A stretch of 54,230 nt of DNA from Pseudomonas sivasensis (GTDB lineage Bacteria; Pseudomonadota; Gammaproteobacteria; Pseudomonadales; Pseudomonadaceae). The stretch is taken from the NCBI RefSeq assembly GCF_013778505.1, contig NZ_JAAOWU010000027.1, positions 1-54,230 of the forward strand, written 5' to 3'. A program made the translations under genes and the position numbers. Below are positions 1-8,665 of this stretch, piece by piece (position 1 is the first letter of the stretch; every line of letters starts with the position of its first letter). The notes under the pieces are model-generated. The model did not search any database. It was not told where the DNA came from and saw only the letters and a list, made by a program, of their open reading frames with translations.

Positions 1-216
1 GATGATGTTCGAGACTTTCAGGTACGAGTTCGTGGCCAGTGGCGGGCCGATGCAGATGCTTTCGTCCGCCAGTTTCACGTGCATCAATTCGGTATCGGCC
101 GTCGAGTAAACAGCGACGGTCTTGATGTCCAGTTCTTTACAGGCACGCACGATACGCAAAGCAATTTCACCACGGTTGGCGATGACTACTTTTTGCAGTT
201 TTGCGACTTCACTCAT
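1..216 (-). CDS. accC: Biotin carboxylase subunit (AccC family), N-terminal part
   Basis: The 72 visible codons start at an ATG at 216 and run off the left edge, so the gene is partial. The N-terminus reads MSEVAKLQKVVIANRGEIA, followed by LRIVRACKEL and VAVYSTAD, the typical pre-ATP-grasp domain of biotin carboxylases. These enzymes use ATP and bicarbonate to carboxylate biotin on a carrier protein. The gene starts 17 bp after the AccB-like carrier gene and ends a same-strand series of pxp and transporter genes. Because it sits next to an MFS carrier and pxpABC, I infer a pathway-specific paralogue, not the housekeeping acetyl-CoA carboxylase copy; the second copy cannot be seen here. Confidence 0.9.
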   Translation of the reverse strand, partial: MSEVAKLQKVVIANRGEIALRIVRACKELDIKTVAVYSTADTELMHVKLADESICIGPPLATNSYLKVSNII

Positions 217-233
217 TCTGACCTCCGCGTCGC

Positions 234-656
234 TCAAACAATGTTGAACATGGGCTGATCGTATTCAACGGGCTGACCGTCTTCGACCATGATTGCCTCA
301 ATGACCCCACTGCAGGTTGCCTCCACCGTGTTCATCATTTTCATGGCTTCCACAATGCACAGGACATCGCCTTTTGCCACGGATTGGCCAATCTCAACAA
401 ACGCTGCCGAAGTCGCCGAGGCCTTGCGGTAGAACACGCCCACCATCGGCGCCGTGATGAACGTGCCGGCGGGTTTTGGCTCGACCTGTACCGTCTGCGA
501 CTCGGATAGTGGCGAGGGAGCGACCGCCTGGGGAGCGGCGGCCGGTTTACGGTCTCGACGAAGACGGACCCGATTGCTGCCTTCGTTGAAATCAATCTCC
601 GCCAAGCCTGATCCTTCGATCAACTTGACCAGTTCTTTTACTTTTTCAATGTCCAT
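234..656 (-). CDS. accB: Biotin carboxyl carrier protein (AccB family)
   Basis: A 140-residue protein. An AccB-like N-terminal segment (MDIEKVKELVKLIEGSGLAE) is followed by a Pro/Ala-rich linker around residues 38-62 and a C-terminal biotinyl domain. The biotinylation motif EAMKMMN places the modified lysine at about residue 106. The carrier shuttles carboxybiotin between the carboxylase and a carboxyltransferase. It is somewhat shorter than the usual housekeeping BCCP of about 150 residues, through a short linker. It is cotranscribed with the carboxylase gene 17 bp downstream. No AccAD-type carboxyltransferase is nearby; PxpC, a biotin-dependent carboxyltransferase-like protein, is the only candidate partner in the cluster (inference). 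Confidence 0.92.
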   Translation of the reverse strand: MDIEKVKELVKLIEGSGLAEIDFNEGSNRVRLRRDRKPAAAPQAVAPSPLSESQTVQVEPKPAGTFITAPMVGVFYRKASATSAAFVEIGQSVAKGDVLCIVEAMKMMNTVEATCSGVIEAIMVEDGQPVEYDQPMFNIV

Positions 657-703
657 GCTGCTGCAACCTTATGCTTGGGTTGGGGGCGTAACGTGGCGTC
701 GAA

Positions 704-2050
704 CTATCTAAGGAGGTTGCCCTTGGAGGTTTCACGCAAGGTGAGAATCGCTAATAAGGCACACACTGCCGCGCCTGCCATGAAATAGCCCGGTACCAGT
801 AAATTGCCGGTCTTGGTGATAATCGAGGTGACCACGTAGGGGGTGATGCCGCCGCCCAGGATGGCGCCCAGGTTGATGCTGATCGCCATGGCCGTGTAGC
901 GCACACGTGTCGGGAATTGTTCTGCGTAAGTCGGGTAGCCAACCGATTGAACGATCGGCATAGGCAGGGTCGCGACGAACATGGCCAGTGCGGCGATCCA
1001 GAGGCTGCCGCTGTCCATCAGGATCATCATGGGAATCACCAGAATCGCGTAGCCCAGAAAGCCGATACTCAGCGCCTTCCTACGACCGATACGGTCTGAC
1101 AAACCACCCCAGAACGGCATCATCGCTGCCAGGCACAGGCTGATCACTGCAATCACCCAGTAGACTTTGGATTTGTCGAAGTGCAGGTAGGTCGTGAGGT
1201 AGATGTTCATGAACACCATCCCGATGAAGTAACCCGCATTCTGTGCCGACGCGAATACGATGACCCGCAGCAGTGCCGGCAGGTTTTTGCTGAATACCTC
1301 TTTGACCGGCGCTACCGGTGGCTTTTCCTTCTCAAGGAAAGCTTTGAATTCCGGCGTTTCTTCAACGTTGTGCCGCATATAAAACGAGAACATAACCAGC
1401 GGGATGGACAAGAAAAACGGGATGCGCCAGCCCCATGCCTGCAATTGCTCGGCACTGAGCAGCCCGGTGGTGATACCGCAGACAATCGCCCCGGTTGCGC
1501 CACCCACGGCAACCCCCAGCGGTGTGAATGAACCGAAGAACCCGCGTCTGCCGTTAGGAGAAGATTCCGCTACAAACGCCGCGGCGCCTACCACTTCGCC
1601 ACCGGCGAAGAAACCTTGGGACAGTCGCAACAGCACCAGCAGGATAGGGGCGGCCAGTCCGATCTGTGCAGTGGTGGGCAATACCCCAATGAGTGCAGTT
1701 GCGGTGCCCATCCCGATCACGGTGCTGAGCAGCACTCGACGTCTACCGATACGATCGGCAAGGCGACCGAGCAGCACGCCGCCGATCGGGCGGATGACAA
1801 AGGCAATGCCGAACACCGCCAGTGTGGCGAGGAGGGCAGCGGCAGGGTTGTCACCCGGAAAGAACAGAGGTGCGATGATGGTCGCCATATAGCCGTAGAT
1901 ACTGAATTCATAGTATTCAACGGCGGTGCCGGTGGCCGAGGCCATGGCTGCGCGCTTGGCAATGACGGCTGACTGCGTTGTACCGCTGGTGGCGTGTGCC
2001 TCGACGTCGAGGTGCGACGAGTGCGTATTTTCAGAGAGAACACGAGACAT
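704..2050 (-). CDS. MFS transporter, metabolite:H+ symporter (MHS) type
   Basis: A 448-residue, 12-helix permease. The N-terminal segment (ATGTAVEYYEFSIYGYMA) and the loop GRLADRIGRRRVL, repeated in the second half as GGLSDRIGRRKAL, are MHS hallmarks (ShiA/ProP/KgtP relatives). I chose the ATG at 2050, which has GGAAGG 5 bases upstream, over a longer in-frame extension to 2179 without a visible ribosome site. It lies between pxpA (240 bp upstream) and accB (47 bp downstream), so its cargo may be 5-oxoproline or another small acid used by this cluster. The substrate is not readable from sequence. Confidence 0.85.
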   Translation of the reverse strand: MSRVLSENTHSSHLDVEAHATSGTTQSAVIAKRAAMASATGTAVEYYEFSIYGYMATIIAPLFFPGDNPAAALLATLAVFGIAFVIRPIGGVLLGRLADRIGRRRVLLSTVIGMGTATALIGVLPTTAQIGLAAPILLVLLRLSQGFFAGGEVVGAAAFVAESSPNGRRGFFGSFTPLGVAVGGATGAIVCGITTGLLSAEQLQAWGWRIPFFLSIPLVMFSFYMRHNVEETPEFKAFLEKEKPPVAPVKEVFSKNLPALLRVIVFASAQNAGYFIGMVFMNIYLTTYLHFDKSKVYWVIAVISLCLAAMMPFWGGLSDRIGRRKALSIGFLGYAILVIPMMILMDSGSLWIAALAMFVATLPMPIVQSVGYPTYAEQFPTRVRYTAMAISINLGAILGGGITPYVVTSIITKTGNLLVPGYFMAGAAVCALLAILTLRETSKGNLLR

Positions 2051-2290
2051 AAATACCTTCCACTCTGGCCATTGGCCAAAAGAGTTAAGTGGCAGAGGGG
2101 CCTGCCTTGAAAGTGACGTACTGAAAACCGACAGTGCACAGTTCATCCGGGCATGCAGGCGCCCAGACGCATCCGTCATTGACTATTCAGCTCTCAGACG
2201 AGGTTTTAAGCTCGGCAGTTAAAACGAGGGGTTTGATTCACGAGGCATGGCTGTTTCCTTTTTATTATGGGTAAACGTTGTGGGTGTCAC

Positions 2291-3061
2291 TCAGGTACGC
2301 GCACGCGCGGGTTTTTGAATGGTGATGCCTTCTTTGAGCAGGGCTTGCCTGATCGCGCTGGCAAACGCTGCAGCGCCAGGCTGGTCGCCGTGTAGGCAAA
2401 GCGTCTGTGCCGTCACCGGTACCCAGGTCCCTTGGGTGGTGCGCACTTCGCCTAAATGCAGCATGTTCATGACTTGATCGATGGCCTCGTGGAGGTTTTC
2501 GATCATTGCGCCAGGCTGGCTGCGGGGCGTCAGTGTGCCGTCCTCCTGGTAGCTGCGATCGGCAAACACTTCCTGTGCCACGGTTAAACCACAGGCTTGG
2601 GCGGCAGTGACCAAGGTGCTACCCGACAAGCCGAAAAGAATCAGGCTCGGATCAATGTCTTTTACTGCCCGGCAGATCGCATCGGCAGTGGGGCGGTGCA
2701 CCGCGGCGAAGTTGTAAAGCGCACCATGGGGTTTGACGTGGCGCAGTTCGACCTTGGCCGCTTTGGTAAAGCCCAGCAACGCACCGACTTGGTAAACGAT
2801 GAGTTCGTACACTTCATCCTCGGACAGCGTCATCATCCGGCGACCGAAACCTTGCAGGTCGTCAAAGCCTGGATGGGCGCCGATTGCCACACCCAGCTGT
2901 GCGGCCAGCGCCACCGTTGAGCGCATCGAGCGCGAATCCCCAGCGTGAAACCCGCAGGCGATATTGGCTGAGGTGAGGTGGGGCAGAATCGCTGCATCGT
3001 CGCCTGCGCGATAAATGCTGAAGCCTTCGCCAAGGTCGCTGTTGAAATCTATTTCAGGCAT
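2291..3061 (-). CDS. pxpA: 5-oxoprolinase subunit A (LamB/YcsF family)
   Basis: 256 residues, the usual length for YcsF/PxpA. The N-terminal DFNSDLGEGF and the ACGFHAGD motif are diagnostic, with AIGAHPGFDD and VKPHGALYN further on. PxpA works with PxpB and PxpC to hydrolyse 5-oxoproline to glutamate with ATP. The gene overlaps the end of pxpC by 8 bp, implying translational coupling. Family membership is clear. The exact substrate could differ, since members are also found in clusters for other lactams or amides. Confidence 0.93.
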   Translation of the reverse strand: MPEIDFNSDLGEGFSIYRAGDDAAILPHLTSANIACGFHAGDSRSMRSTVALAAQLGVAIGAHPGFDDLQGFGRRMMTLSEDEVYELIVYQVGALLGFTKAAKVELRHVKPHGALYNFAAVHRPTADAICRAVKDIDPSLILFGLSGSTLVTAAQACGLTVAQEVFADRSYQEDGTLTPRSQPGAMIENLHEAIDQVMNMLHLGEVRTTQGTWVPVTAQTLCLHGDQPGAAAFASAIRQALLKEGITIQKPARART

Positions 3062-3995
3062 TGAAGGCCTCCATCGCTTTGAGCGTGCGAGCGCGGGTGA
3101 GCAGCAAGGTTTCGGCGGCGCTCAAATCTATAAGAGAGAATCGCAACTTATCGCCCGGCAGTAACTGCGCGAGCCGTGGCAGATCGACGCTGGCTACTTG
3201 GGCGATACGTGGATATCCGCCGGTCGTTTGTCGGTCGGCCATCAAGATCAGCGGCTTGCCGCTAGGGGGCACCTGGACGGTGCCGAACGTGACACTTTCC
3301 GATAGCAGTTCTTTGGGCGAAGACAACGCCAGCGGTGTGCCATCGAGTCGGTAGCCCATGCGGTCAGAGTCACCGCTCAAGGTGTAGTCATGGTTCAAGA
3401 AGTGCGCTTGGGACTCGGCGGAAAAGTCTTTCCATTCTCTTCCGGCGATCACTCTTATCTGTTCGCAGGCAACCGCTTCGTACAGCCCAAAGTGGGAGCG
3501 GGGGCTGAGGCGTGGCGGGTTGGCAAACGATGAGCAGATGGGGATCAAATCCCCGGCTTGAAGTGCGCGGCCGCGCAGCCCGCCGAACCCGCCCCGGGAG
3601 TAAGTGCTGGTGCTGTTCATCAGCGGGTGCAGCAAAAAGCCGCCCCCTACCGCGAGGTAACTGCGGGCGCCCTGTCGCCGTTTGCCGAAACTCAAGGTGC
3701 TGCCGGGAGACACCAGGGCAGCCACGCCGGGCTTGAGCGGGATCGCATCCAACTCGGCGCCAAGGTCTGCGCCAGCGAGTGCAATCACGGCTTTGGCCTG
3801 AAAGTGCAGCGTCGGGCCCTGCAGGGTCATTTCCAACGTGCTGAAGGTGCGAGGGTTGCCGACCAGCAAGTTGCACAGGGCGTGCGCATCTTCATCCATC
3901 ACGCCGGTCACAGGTACGCCCCAATGCTGGAACCCATGGCGACCGGTGTCCTGGAAGGTTGAGAGCATGCCGGGTTTGATTACCTTGATGGTCAC
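3054..3995 (-). CDS. pxpC: 5-oxoprolinase subunit C (biotin-dependent carboxyltransferase-like)
   Basis: 313 residues. The N-terminus carries the family motif STFQDTGRHGFQHWGVPVTG followed by MDEDAHALCNLLVGNP. The C-terminal half has MADRQTTGGYPRIAQV, also typical of KipA/PxpC. The fold is related to the carboxyltransferase part of urea carboxylase-type enzymes. Its start overlaps the pxpB stop by 4 bp (ATGA) and its end overlaps pxpA by 8 bp. Because biotin carboxylase and carrier genes lie downstream, a biotin-using role is worth considering here, although the classic PxpABC enzyme is described without biotin subunits. Confidence 0.92.
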   Translation of the reverse strand: MTIKVIKPGMLSTFQDTGRHGFQHWGVPVTGVMDEDAHALCNLLVGNPRTFSTLEMTLQGPTLHFQAKAVIALAGADLGAELDAIPLKPGVAALVSPGSTLSFGKRRQGARSYLAVGGGFLLHPLMNSTSTYSRGGFGGLRGRALQAGDLIPICSSFANPPRLSPRSHFGLYEAVACEQIRVIAGREWKDFSAESQAHFLNHDYTLSGDSDRMGYRLDGTPLALSSPKELLSESVTFGTVQVPPSGKPLILMADRQTTGGYPRIAQVASVDLPRLAQLLPGDKLRFSLIDLSAAETLLLTRARTLKAMEAFNA

Positions 3996-4771
3996 TTCGT
4001 GTTCTCCCGAGCCAACAGATCAAATTCATGGCGGGTAATGGGTACAAATCGAATCTGGTCGCCGCCCTGTAAAAGACACGGCGGCTGACTCAAGGGAGAA
4101 AACATGGGCAGCGGTGTACGCCCTATGAGGTTCCAGCCGCCGGGGAGATCAGCCGGGTAAATCACACTTTGTCGGTTAGCGATGCCGATGCTGCCTTGCT
4201 TTACAAGCGTGCGCGGTGTTGCGCGACGCGGCAGCGACAGGGCGCTGTCGTGCATGCCGATGTAAGGATGGCCTGGCGCGAAACCGACCATCAGCACATC
4301 CAGCCAGTCGGCCGAGTGAGCGGCGATGACCTCGTTGGTGGTCAGGCCGCAGGCCTGTGCAATGTCTTCAAGATCCGGGGCATATTCCGGGTCGTAGCAC
4401 ACGGGAATATCGAGGCGGGTGACTGTCGTTGCGGCAGCACTGTGCGAGTCTTTGAGACGCTCGGTCACAAGTTTGCAGATCGATTCGTAAGGCGATACGC
4501 CGGGGAAAAGACAGGCAATTGACTCAGGAGAGTAATGAACGCCGACGGTCACCATCGCAGAGACAACATCCGTGACGCCCGGCAGTTGACCGTGTGCGCC
4601 CAGAGTGCGTAATTGGCTGCCTACCGAGGCGGCCTGGCGGTTGAGGTCAATGGAAAATACGCTGCCAAATATAAGGATTACGCAGCGATCACCGCACGGC
4701 TCAAAGTGCCATTTCACGGTGGAGAGCGGCGCTCTCGGCTGCTCATCCAAAATGCAACTGAGGTCGGACAT
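3992..4771 (-). CDS. pxpB: 5-oxoprolinase subunit B (KipI family)
   Basis: About 259 residues from the ATG at 4771. The C-terminal half shows the KipI/PxpB signature: GFAPGHPYIG, PRRATPRTLVKQGSIGIA and LPGGWNLIGRTPLPMF. The start at 4771 has GAGGA upstream. An in-frame extension to 4867 lacks homology-like sequence and a good ribosome site. PxpB is the partner of PxpC in the 5-oxoprolinase complex. It is the first pxp gene, 160 bp after the VOC gene. Confidence 0.92.
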   Translation of the reverse strand: MSDLSCILDEQPRAPLSTVKWHFEPCGDRCVILIFGSVFSIDLNRQAASVGSQLRTLGAHGQLPGVTDVVSAMVTVGVHYSPESIACLFPGVSPYESICKLVTERLKDSHSAAATTVTRLDIPVCYDPEYAPDLEDIAQACGLTTNEVIAAHSADWLDVLMVGFAPGHPYIGMHDSALSLPRRATPRTLVKQGSIGIANRQSVIYPADLPGGWNLIGRTPLPMFSPLSQPPCLLQGGDQIRFVPITRHEFDLLARENTK

Positions 4772-4894
4772 AGTGTTCTCTATCCTCATGCGGCAGGCTA
4801 AGCATCGGCCACGCGCGTGCAGCGAGACAGAGAAAGCACGAGCTTTCACAGGTATCCGGCGCAACACAGCAAGGCTTCACGGCTTGAGAGTGCG

Positions 4895-4915
4895 CCGTCG
4901 CTCTAATGGCGACGG
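4895..4915. other. Perfect 7-bp stem-loop between VOC gene and pxpB
   Basis: CCGTCGC at 4895-4901 pairs with GCGACGG at 4909-4915 around a 7-nt loop. There is no U tract in either direction, so it is a weak terminator candidate at best. It could be an attenuator or an mRNA-stabilising hairpin between the VOC and pxp genes. Confidence 0.4.
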
Positions 4916-4931
4916 TCGCTTGAACAACGTC

Positions 4932-5357
4932 TTACTTGGCGAACAGCTGGCTCATATCCTTGAACGCCTTGAACTCCAGCGCATTGCCGCATGGGTCGAA
5001 CAGGAACATGGTGGCCTGCTCGCCGACTTGGCCCTGGAAGCGGATGTAGGGTTCGATCACGAACTTGGTTGCGCGCGCTTTCAAGCGCTCTGCCAGCGCT
5101 TCCCATTGCGCCCACTCCAGGATGATGCCGAAGTGCGGAACCGGTACGTCGTGGCCGTCTACCGGGTTGCTGTGGACGCTTTCCTGCGACGCTGTCTTTG
5201 GGTGCTCGTGGATGACCAGTTGATGGCCGTAGAAATCGAAGTCTACCCATTGGTCGCTGGAGCGACCTTCGGAAAGACCGAACACCTCACCGTAGAAGTG
5301 ACGTGTGGCGGCCAGATCGTAGACGGGAATTGCCAGATGGAAAGGGGAGAGGCTCAC
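4932..5357 (-). CDS. VOC family protein (glyoxalase/dioxygenase-like)
   Basis: 141 residues with the VOC pattern: PFHLAIPVYDLAATRHFYGE at the N-terminus, a central VPHFGIILEW strand, and a C-terminal FLFDPCGNALEFKAF. Candidate metal ligands are H7, H74-type histidines and the glutamate in NALEFK. The start is GTG, preceded by AGGAAA. Many such proteins are annotated as dioxygenases or glyoxalases, but the reaction cannot be assigned. It leads the pxp gene series, so it may process a precursor of the lactam. Confidence 0.82.
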   Translation of the reverse strand: MSLSPFHLAIPVYDLAATRHFYGEVFGLSEGRSSDQWVDFDFYGHQLVIHEHPKTASQESVHSNPVDGHDVPVPHFGIILEWAQWEALAERLKARATKFVIEPYIRFQGQVGEQATMFLFDPCGNALEFKAFKDMSQLFAK

Positions 5358-5585
5358 GGTGATTTCCTATTGATTTGTTTTGATCTGAATCAATTCTTAT
5401 CCGGAAACACAGTGGGGAAAAGCGCAAATTCTGAGTCCTGAGCACGAATTATTTCGATGAGTAAATCGTTAGCGCAGGCTTTTGCACCATTGTTGTTCAT
5501 GTTGCACCACGATGGGTCGTACAAACGCTCAACAGCTTGCGGTGCCGCGGTTGATTTTCTATTGCTCATATGAATTCGGAAGACA

Positions 5586-6449
5586 TCACACCGCATCAAG
5601 GACGCAGGTCCGGAAGATGTTGAACAGCGGTGAATGTTTTTGCCGATACTTTGAGACCAGTACGATCTCCCTGAAAAACGTGAGCTGGCGCAACTCCAGC
5701 ACCCTGACGTCATCCGCATGTTCGAGCCATAGCCCCGCCTTGGGTACCAGCGAAACGCCGAGCCCACTGCGTACCATTTTGACAATGGCATCCAGTTCAT
5801 CCAGCTCCAGTGCCTGATGCACATGGATTTTTTGCTGCTTGAGAAACTGGGTGACCAGCCGCCCGCCAAACGAGCCTCGGTCATACCGCACAAAGGGTTG
5901 TTCCGCCAGAATCGCCAGCGGGTCGTCGCCCACTACATCTTTGGACGTGATCAATACGAAAGCCTCGCGCGCGATGACTTCGGCATGCAGATCCTTGGGT
6001 AGGGAAAAAGGCGGTCTGATCATGATGGCCAGGTCCAACTCGCCAGCGTCCACCTGGCTGAGCAGGTTCAACGACACACCCGGCACAAGGTTGGTTTCGA
6101 TGAAAGGCGCCTGTGACTTCAAAGCCACCAGCGCCTGCGGCAGGATCCCGGTCTGAACCGTGCCGATCGCGCCGATTCGCAGTGCGCCGTGGAAGTCATT
6201 GCCGCTGTCTGCGGCACCCATTCGACCGAAAAGCCGCAGGATTTCCTCGGCCAGGGGAATGGCACGTTGGCCTGCTGAATTGAGCGTGGCTGAGCGTCCG
6301 GTACGATCAAACAATTTGACGCCCAAGCTGTCCTCAAGGCTTTTGATCTGAGCGCTGACGGCAGACTGCGTCAGCCCAACCTGCTGGCCAGCCGCTGCGA
6401 ACGTGCCCCGCTGCGTAACACATATAAATGTCTTCAACTCTCTGATCAT
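5586..6449 (-). CDS. LysR-family transcriptional regulator
   Basis: 287 residues. An N-terminal winged helix-turn-helix (FICVTQRGTFAAAGQQVGLT, SAVSAQIKSLEDSLGVKLF) is followed by a LysR substrate-binding domain beginning near residue 88 (LRIGAIGTV). Its ATG overlaps the stop of the upstream LysR gene by 4 bp, so the two are probably translated together. It lies upstream of and in line with the VOC-pxp-acc genes, 228 bp away, making it the likeliest regulator of that cluster (inference). Confidence 0.9.
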   Translation of the reverse strand: MIRELKTFICVTQRGTFAAAGQQVGLTQSAVSAQIKSLEDSLGVKLFDRTGRSATLNSAGQRAIPLAEEILRLFGRMGAADSGNDFHGALRIGAIGTVQTGILPQALVALKSQAPFIETNLVPGVSLNLLSQVDAGELDLAIMIRPPFSLPKDLHAEVIAREAFVLITSKDVVGDDPLAILAEQPFVRYDRGSFGGRLVTQFLKQQKIHVHQALELDELDAIVKMVRSGLGVSLVPKAGLWLEHADDVRVLELRQLTFFREIVLVSKYRQKHSPLFNIFRTCVLDAV

Positions 6450-7381
6450 GGTGCACCTGGATTCGTGATGGGGTGTTGGCGCAGAAGGTCGTCTGGTTCG
6501 CTGTGTGTATTGTTGAGTACTTTTTCCAGGTGCTCAACGAACACGCGCACTCTGTGCGGCACATGTTGACGTGTCGGTAGCACTGCCGTGATCGACAGTT
6601 GCTCGGGCAGCACATCCTCAAGGTTCACCTTTACGAGTGAGCCTTCAGCAAGTTCGTTGCGGATATCCCAATAGGTCAGCATGGCCAGGCCCAGACCTTG
6701 TTTGCTTGCAGTGCGCACCGCCTCGACACTGTTGGCGGAAAACGCGCCCTGAGCTCGAATGGCCACGGCGTTCTCGCCGTTGGTGAACGGCCAATAGGGC
6801 ATTCCGTGCAACGCGATGCATCGATGATGATTGAGGTCTTCCAGCACCGTCGGTGTGCCCCATTGCGCCAGGTAGGCCGGGCTTGCGCACACGACACGCG
6901 GATTCGGCGCAAGGTTGGTAGCCACCAATGTCGAGTCGCGCAGCGTGGCGATGCGAATGGCCACATCAATGCCGAGCCCGGCGATGTCGATGATGCTATC
7001 CGATAGCGTCAGGTCGACCTTGAGGGTTGGGTGGTCAGCCAGCAGGGCTGGCAGCAGCGGCATGATGACGGTTTGGCCAAAGACGCTAGGCGCGGTGACC
7101 CTCAATGTGCCGCTGGCACTGCCCGCACTGGTTTTCAACGTGGCCCGCGCAGCTTCGTTGGCCTCAAGCATGGTCTTTGCGTAAGGCAGGTACATTTCGC
7201 CTTCCGGCGTGAGTGCGACGGAGCGTGTGGTGCGGTGTACCAGGCGCACACCCAGCTCTTTTTCCAGGGCCGCCAGACGCCGTGAGACGGTCATCGCCGA
7301 CAGCCCAAGCCGCCGCGCAGCCTCGGACAAACTGCTGCTGACGGCGACGTTAGCGAACACCTCTATCTCGGGAATCTGCAT
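6446..7381 (-). CDS. LysR-family transcriptional regulator
   Basis: 311 residues with an N-terminal HTH (VSSSLSEAARRLGLSAMTVS, RRLAALEKELGVRLVHRTTR) and a co-inducer domain starting near residue 90 (GTLRVTAPSVFG). This is the LysR subgroup common in Pseudomonas next to oxidoreductase genes. It is divergent from the flavin oxidoreductase at 7484 with about 100 bp between them, the standard arrangement for a LysR regulator and its target. It also overlaps the next LysR gene by 4 bp. Confidence 0.9.
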   Translation of the reverse strand: MQIPEIEVFANVAVSSSLSEAARRLGLSAMTVSRRLAALEKELGVRLVHRTTRSVALTPEGEMYLPYAKTMLEANEAARATLKTSAGSASGTLRVTAPSVFGQTVIMPLLPALLADHPTLKVDLTLSDSIIDIAGLGIDVAIRIATLRDSTLVATNLAPNPRVVCASPAYLAQWGTPTVLEDLNHHRCIALHGMPYWPFTNGENAVAIRAQGAFSANSVEAVRTASKQGLGLAMLTYWDIRNELAEGSLVKVNLEDVLPEQLSITAVLPTRQHVPHRVRVFVEHLEKVLNNTHSEPDDLLRQHPITNPGAP

Positions 7382-7483
7382 GGTTATAACCGTTTGCGTT
7401 AAGGCGCCTTATTGCAAGCGTGCGCTTCTAATGGGCGATTGCCACGCTTATCGTCGTGGCTGGCGAATAATTGAGGGCAAATC

Positions 7484-8581
7484 ATGACAGCACTAAACTC
7501 GCGCATTGTAACGCCATTCGATATGGGCGCTCTTAAGCTGAACAATCGCATGGCACTTGCTCCCATGACACGCGTCAGTGCGAGCGAGAGCGGCAATGCC
7601 ACACCTGCGATGGCGCGATACTACGAGCGTTTTGCCCGTGGCGGTTTTGGCTTGGTCATCACGGAGGGGATCTACACCGATCGGCAGTATGCCCAGGGCT
7701 ACCTCAACCAGCCCGGTATCACGGACAGCGAACAGGCGCTTGCCTGGCGCGAGGTAGTCGAGGCGATTCATCGCCATGAGAGCGCAGCAATCGCGCAGAT
7801 CATGCACGCCGGTGCATTGAGCCAGGCGAACCGTTTTGTTGAGCAATCTGCTGGCCCTTCGGCCATTCGCCCGAAAGGCGAACAGATGAAGTTCTATTAC
7901 GGCGAGGGGGCGTATCGAGTGCCCCAGGCCATGAGCGATGAAGCTATCGCGGATGCCATTGAGGGGTTTGCCCAGGCGGCTAAACGGGCTGTTGGAATCG
8001 CGGGCTTTGACGGCGTTGAGATCCATGGTGCCAACGGCTACTTGCTGGATCAGTTCATGACGGGCTACTCCAATCAACGCGAAGATCGATGGGGCGGTGA
8101 TGTTCGCCAGCGCTTGAGCCTGACGCTTGAGGTCATTGCAGCGGTGAAGAAGGTGGTCGGGCACTCGCCGGTCGGTGTGCGTATATCCCAGGGCAAGGTC
8201 AATGACTTTCAGCACAAATGGGCGGGTGGGGAACATGACGCACAGACTATCTTCGGCAGCTTGGCTGACGCTGGGGTCGACTTCATCCATGTGACGGAGC
8301 ATCAAGCCTGGCAGCCGGCCTTCAGCGGTAACGAGGCAAGCCTGGTAACGCTGGCTCGCCGTTATGCGCCTGGTGTCGCGTTGATTGCGAATGGCGGAGT
8401 GCAGGACTTGAGCAGCGTTGAACAAACCCTGCAGGCTGGCGCAGATATTGTCGCTGTCGGCAAGGCTGCCTTGGCCAATCCGGACCTTGTACAACGGTTG
8501 CTGGAGGGACGCGCGCCGGAACCCTTCGATCCGTCGTTGCTTGCGCCGATTGCCCACATCAAGGACAGCGAGCTGAATTAG
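7484..8581 (+). CDS. NADH:flavin oxidoreductase, Old Yellow Enzyme family
   Basis: 365 residues with an FMN-binding TIM-barrel layout. N-terminal MALAPMTRVSASESG is followed by YYERFARGGFGLVITEG, the catalytic-region motif VEIHGANGYLLDQFM with the His and Asn that bind substrate, and C-terminal LIANGGVQD with the phosphate-binding VAVGKAALANPDL. The enzyme should reduce activated alkenes (enones or similar) with NAD(P)H. It is transcribed away from the LysR gene at 7381, which probably controls it. The substrate is not known. Confidence 0.92.
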   Translation: MTALNSRIVTPFDMGALKLNNRMALAPMTRVSASESGNATPAMARYYERFARGGFGLVITEGIYTDRQYAQGYLNQPGITDSEQALAWREVVEAIHRHESAAIAQIMHAGALSQANRFVEQSAGPSAIRPKGEQMKFYYGEGAYRVPQAMSDEAIADAIEGFAQAAKRAVGIAGFDGVEIHGANGYLLDQFMTGYSNQREDRWGGDVRQRLSLTLEVIAAVKKVVGHSPVGVRISQGKVNDFQHKWAGGEHDAQTIFGSLADAGVDFIHVTEHQAWQPAFSGNEASLVTLARRYAPGVALIANGGVQDLSSVEQTLQAGADIVAVGKAALANPDLVQRLLEGRAPEPFDPSLLAPIAHIKDSELN

Positions 8582-8665
8582 GTGCAGTGAGTTACAGATC
8601 GGCGGGTGGATTCGCTACTATGTACGCCAATCACCGCCACCCGATCTAAGCCTTTGGAGCACCGA

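Noticed and set aside
1926..2222. 98-codon plus-strand frame opposite the MFS start
   Set aside because: Antisense to the start of the MHS carrier and its leader, with no supporting features.
5514..5527. GGTCGTACAAAC, similar to the FadR-type operator
   Set aside because: Only one half-site fits TTGT-N3-ACAA, and it lies far from the galacturonate genes in the gap after a LysR gene.
5390..5893. 167-codon minus-strand frame between the VOC and LysR genes
   Set aside because: Half of it is another frame of the LysR gene and the rest has no domain, ribosome site or coding bias.
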